The translations under genes and the position numbers were made by a program. A DNA stretch of 64,000 nt, taken from Luzula sylvatica (lineage: Eukaryota; Streptophyta; Magnoliopsida; Poales; Juncaceae). Shown one piece after another: positions 59,865 through 64,000 of this stretch. Location: assembly GCA_946800325.1 (NCBI GenBank), contig OX326956.1, forward strand, positions 25,394,356 to 25,458,355, read 5' to 3'. The notes beneath the pieces were generated by a model. The model saw nothing but the letters and a program-made list of their open reading frames with translations, ran no database searches and was not told the DNA's origin. Numbering within the stretch: position 1 is the stretch's first letter; every line of letters starts with the position of its first letter.

Positions 59865-61089
59865 TAGGAGTGTACGTAGACCGGGTTGTGCGGGATCTTG
59901 TGGAAACTATAACCCAACCCTCTTAGAACTTGTTTTCAATTTTCCAACCCAAATCAACCCATGATACTTATAAAAATTTCCAAACCCAACATAATGAGTT
60001 GGCGGGTTGGGCGGGTTAGCCGGATTTTTTTTGTCGCGTATATACTATAGAGATATATATTAAATTATTCATATGTAACAAAAAAAGAAAATATTCAATA
60101 AGAACTATATTTTTTATTAAATCATCAAAATTATTTTAGCAAACACACGAATCACAACTGAAAAATAAATCTTAATTATTTAAACCATATAATATAACAA
60201 ATACCCAATTCGATGGTATCACTTGTACTTGAATCATATAATATAACATTAATTAAGAAAACTGGAATTCCTAAATTTATAGTAAATTATGAATATGAAA
60301 AAAATTCTTGCAAAAGTTCCAATAATGTTTCTGTCATTAGAAAATAATATAGTCAAAGATAGATGAATTTTTCGGGTTGATGAATGTTGATCCAACCGGG
60401 GTGTATTCGAACGCATCTCCAGACTCCAAGTGTACTCTATTTCTGAGCTTAACAAAACTATGTTTCCATAAACTATATTCTCTCGAACATTTCATCGAGC
60501 ACCTTTTTGGCATGGTCCAGTTTCCCACTTCTCATCATATTTCTCACTCAGGCTCACATAGTGAACGAGTGAATGAACGAGACCCACGAATAATGAGTGA
60601 AGTCGCATCAGTGCTTGTTGTGATTTGGAGAAATCTCATGAGGGAGCTTTTTCACCTGTTTAGAGAGTTTGATGCAGAACTACGCATGCGGAGACGGAGC
60701 TCCGTCCTCTTGTCATGGAGCTTCCTCTCCTGTGAAAGAGCTCGGGTGTCCTGTGAAGAAATCGTCACATTCCTCTCTATTTAGTGTTCCATGAAGAAGT
60801 TTTATGTTGTTGGTTTGTTTATTTTAACTTCATATGCGTCCATCATGTTATGGATTTCTGGACTTGTGATGAATAAGTTTTCCCTTATTAATTGAAAATT
60901 TGATAGTCTATGATCAGATTGGGTTAATCCGAATTTTTAATTTCAAATCTGTAACCCGACCCGAAAAAAACGGGTCAGTCCGGGTTAGTCCGGGTCCCGA
61001 CCCAGCAAATTTGAAACCCGCAAAAAATAGATCGGTCTGGATCGAGTTGGACGGGTTGGGCGGGTTGAAAATTTTTGTGTACACCCCTA
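59865..61089. mobile_element. hAT-like element with 'gggttgggcgggtt' ends
   Basis: The left end reads TAGGAGTGTACGTAGACCGG and the right end is the inverse of TTAGGGGTGTACACAAAAAT. The flanks 'gtcggaat' and 'atcagaat' match at 6 of 8 positions. Subterminal 'cgggttgggcgggtt' words occur near both ends. The interior (60377-60784) has a 135-codon frame without recognised motifs; there is no transposase. Confidence 0.6.
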
Positions 61090-61424
61090 ATCAGAATGCA
61101 CACAAAATTCGGTAAAAAAAAAAAACTAATTGTCATGTGTCGCACGCCCTGCATATGGAAGTACATACTTTTTCCTTATTTGCATTAAGAACGTGATACT
61201 AGAATATGCAATGTAAATTAAGCTTAATAATTGTAAAATAAGTATTACTAATATGTGGGATTTAAATATTTATCCTTCAGGAAAATACAAATATCATATT
61301 TAGCTTTTCAAAATGTACAAAAATATCAAAAAAATCCAAGTTAATTATGATTTGACTTTACAAATCGTAATAAATTATTTATTAGACAGAATATAGTTTT
61401 TTCTAAACCAAGCTATTATTTTCA
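61090..61424. other. AT-rich spacer
   Basis: No gene or repeat is recognised. Confidence 0.5.
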
Positions 61425-61745
61425 CATCGAAGATCGACGTTCCTTCAAACCGAGTTCGAAGATAGATCGAAAATAGCTTGTTCGAAAATTGGGTCGAACG
61501 AACTCGAACCGAGCCGACCCGATCGAGCTAGATCGAGCTCGAGTTAGGTCAAATTCGAACAGTTTTACATATAAATCTAAAATAACACTATTTTTTTCAA
61601 ACAAAGTCGAGCTGGCTCGATCCAGACTCGAGCTCGAACTGAAAAACCGAACTCGAACTTCTATTTCGAGTCGAACGGAACTGGTTCGAGTCAAGATCGA
61701 GCCGAGTTCGAACTGAATTATGTTCATTCGAACTCAGCTCGTTGT
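61425..61745. repeat. Cluster of 'tcgaactcga'/'gagctcgag' words
   Basis: Two dense clusters of short palindromic words (ttcgaac, ctcgag, gagctcg) in both orientations surround an AT-rich core (61560-61605). The frames on both strands are artefacts. It resembles a further non-autonomous hAT-type element, but termini were not fixed. Confidence 0.6.
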
Positions 61746-62370
61746 ATATTTACTTCACAAAATATTTTTTTTTGTGGGCAACAGATAGACACGGAAAATG
61801 TTTTGACATAAATAAGAGTATACGAGGTGACAAGGAAAACAAGAAATAGAGGCTCGTAACAGTAATTCAACACGTATTAATTTCAATGCAAACTAGTCTA
61901 AGAATATGACTATTTTTTGAGAAAATATGATATGATGTTTACAATTTTCTCGGAGGGTAAATATGGCATTTTACTTTGCTGTAATAATCGATAGTATTGA
62001 CTCTTTTGGACGCATTCATATTTTTTTTCTTTAATTTCAGGTCATTAGATTACTTAACACAATGAGCTAGTTCAAGAGGTCATTCAATTTTGTTTCTTTG
62101 GATAATGGATAAGGTCCACGAAAAAACGAAGATGTTACAAAATGCATTTTTTATGTGTTATTATCTCCAAAAAGGTATTGCACTACAAATAGATATTGCC
62201 CACCTATGTGATCATCACTGAGCAAATCTTGCACTCTTTCAACTTTTATACCTTCCACAAATCTTGACCAAATTCATGCTTTAATTTGCAAATTAAAGTG
62301 CATTATTCAGAAAAAAAATATGATTGTAATCATATATTTGCGTAAATAATTAATGGGTTTCGCATATAAT
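61746..62370. other. AT-rich spacer
   Basis: No gene, RNA gene or repeat boundary is recognised. Confidence 0.5.
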
Positions 62371-62580
62371 TATGTTACGCATATCCGATACGTCTCGAAT
62401 ACTTCAAAAATGCAAAAATATTATGACGATACGCATATCCGATAAGGATACGGGTGTGATACGTTTCGAATACGTATCGGATACGTCACGTGGCGTATTC
62501 GAATATTTTAATATTTATTCTTTTCGGATACGACAAGGATACGACGGGAATACGTAGGAATAAGGCAAGATAATAAGTTG
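62371..62580. repeat. Cluster of 'ggatacg'/'cgtatcc' words
   Basis: About a dozen 'gatacg' or 'cgaatac' words lie within 210 bp in both orientations, e.g. 'cgaatacgtatcggatacg'. Probably the subterminal region of a decayed DNA transposon. Confidence 0.6.
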
Positions 62581-62879
62581 GAATACTCTGTTTATGATAC
62601 TTCAGCTAATTATATATTTTTGTCCATAATATTTTTAATAATAATTTTAAATAAATTATATATAATATTTCTAGATTAGTTCGGGATACTTCGAGAATAA
62701 ATTTAGGATATTTTCATGATACTTGTATTGTTTGATTGATTTTATTTATTGTCATGATATTTCATTTAAAAATATTATTAATTTATTATTTATTTGAAAT
62801 AATAATTATATAGTGGAAATTTTTTAGATGTAACCAAGTTTTTAAACTTTATACCCGAAATAACCAAGTTTTGAACATA

Positions 62880-63000
62880 ATTCTCAAAATGTCTTTTGCG
62901 GGGTACCATTCAGCGCCTTTTTTAAATAGCGGAGAACCATTCAGCGCCTTTGTTTACCGAGTAATTAAGGCAGTTAAATAAAGACGCTGAATGAAACAGC
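62880..63000. repeat. 'cattcagcgcc' direct and inverted repeats
   Basis: 'accattcagcgcctttttt' near 62907 is repeated as 'accattcagcgcctttgt' near 62936 and appears inverted as 'gacgctgaatga' near 62973. It is a small hairpin-forming spacer with no frame. Confidence 0.65.
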
Positions 63001-63020
63001 GCCATATTCACAGATATTTA

Positions 63021-64000
63021 AAAAAACAATTTATTCCACTCCAAGATGTACCCCCCGAATTCTCCATTATTTAGTTATTACGTTCAATTATATTGATAAT
63101 TAAGATATATAATTAAATATTCAGTAAAATTTATTCAAATTTATGAATTCGAATGAATATTAATTATGTATTAAATTAACAGCTAATATGTAATGGTTAT
63201 TATTTTAATTAAATATACGAATCAAAATTATCCAAATTTTATCATAACATTCCTATGTTATAATTAGTATATTTAATTAAAATGATAACCGGTACATGTT
63301 AGCTGTTAACTTAATCCATAATTAATAATCATTCGAATTCATAAATTTGAATAAATTTTACTGAATATTTAATTATATATCTTAATTATCAATATAATTG
63401 AACGAATAACTAAATAATGGAGAATTCGGCAGGTACATCTTGGAGTTGAATAATTTTTTTAAATCTTATTTTCAAACCGATGTGTCTGTGTGATATTAAA
63501 AAAAGAAAAAATTAAACCCCTCCAAAGTGTACACGCCGAATTCTCCATTATTTAGTTATTACGTTCAATTATATTGATAATTAAGATATATAATTAAATA
63601 TGCAGTAAAATTTATTCAAATTTATGAATTCGAACAATTATTAATTATGGATTAAGTTAACAGCTAACATGTACTGGTTATCATTTTAATTAAATAGACG
63701 AATCGAAATTATCCAAATTTTACCATAACTACTCTATGTCATAATTAGTATATTTAATTAAAATAATAACTAGTACATGTTAGCTGTTAACTTAATATAT
63801 AATTAATAATTGTTCGAATTCATAAATTTGAATAAATTTTACTGAATATTTAATTATATATCTTAATTATCAATATAATTGAACGTAATAACTAAATAAT
63901 GGAGAATTCGGCGTGTACACTTTGGAGGGGTTTAATTTTTTTACATATTTTTTCCACATGGTAACGTGTGTATGTCAGATATTAAAAATAAAAAAATTAA
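63021..64000. repeat. Tandem array of long hairpin units, unit about 481 bp
   Basis: Unit 1 has a left arm from 'ccactccaagatgtacc' (about 63036) and a right arm ending 'ggtacatcttggagttg' (about 63450). Unit 2 has arms from 'cccctccaaagtgtaca' (about 63517) to 'tgtacactttggagggg' (about 63930). Each arm is about 190 bp with few mismatches and a loop of about 50 bp. 'gaattctccattattta' starts at 63057 and again at 63538, which sets the period. The 50-60-bp spacers between hairpins also match each other, and the window ends inside the second spacer, so a third unit may follow. Confidence 0.92.

Noticed and set aside
60377..60784. 135-codon frame inside the hAT-like element
   Set aside because: No transposase motif; overlapping frames exist on the other strand; it lies within a transposon.

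Overview
This is nuclear DNA from a flowering plant, probably a dicot. The evidence is GT-AG introns typical of plants, an ERCC1 gene of plant type, a member of a plant-only tail-anchored protein family, Ty1/copia elements primed by initiator tRNA-Met, and MULE, hAT, CACTA and LINE remnants in AT-rich spacer. I cannot name the species. Only two host genes are well supported; nearly everything else is satellite or transposable-element DNA.

Region 1 (1-24927) is a satellite array with monomers of about 175 bp. The left block (1-10567) has nested higher-order structure: four monomer types (A-B-C-D) make a unit of about 702 bp, and five of those make a superunit of about 3511 bp. The array is interrupted by a truncated copia element (10568-about 14424), whose leader carries seven pairs of palindromes, and by an almost intact Mutator-like element (20716-23246) with a 9-bp target-site duplication (TSD). 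The right blocks are more diverged and less regular.

Region 2 (24928-32840) is gene-bearing. A nine-exon ERCC1 homologue on the minus strand (26386-28211, 373 aa) starts about 1.5 kb from the satellite edge. It should encode the non-catalytic partner of the XPF/RAD1 repair endonuclease. An intronless 259-aa tail-anchored protein gene follows (31118-31897).

Region 3 (32841-41735) holds two TSD-bounded retroelements. The first is a 2.64-kb LINE-like insertion carrying a poly(A) tail and only an ORF1-type zinc-knuckle protein, with no reverse transcriptase. The second is a decayed copia element (36790-41730) whose 3' LTR is reduced to its last 16 bp.

Region 4 (41736-54250) is AT-rich spacer made of at least four diverged copies of one repeat block, a 600-bp hAT element with a perfect 8-bp TSD, a foldback with arms of about 180-200 bp, and a probable element rich in a 20-bp 'ggaccaaaatg' minisatellite.

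Region 5 (54251-64000) is a transposon nest. It contains a CACTA terminus with about 17 subterminal repeats, fused to the gag of a minus-strand copia element with a 1276-bp LTR. Two direct hAT-like copies follow, then a third hAT-like element, several repeat-rich spacers, and a tandem array (unit about 481 bp) in which each unit is a long hairpin.

The least expected signal is shared by the two unrelated copia elements. Each carries pairs of palindromes with the core CGTTNNAACG, set about 20-22 bp apart centre to centre. In one they lie just upstream of the LTR TATA box, in the other in the untranslated leader.
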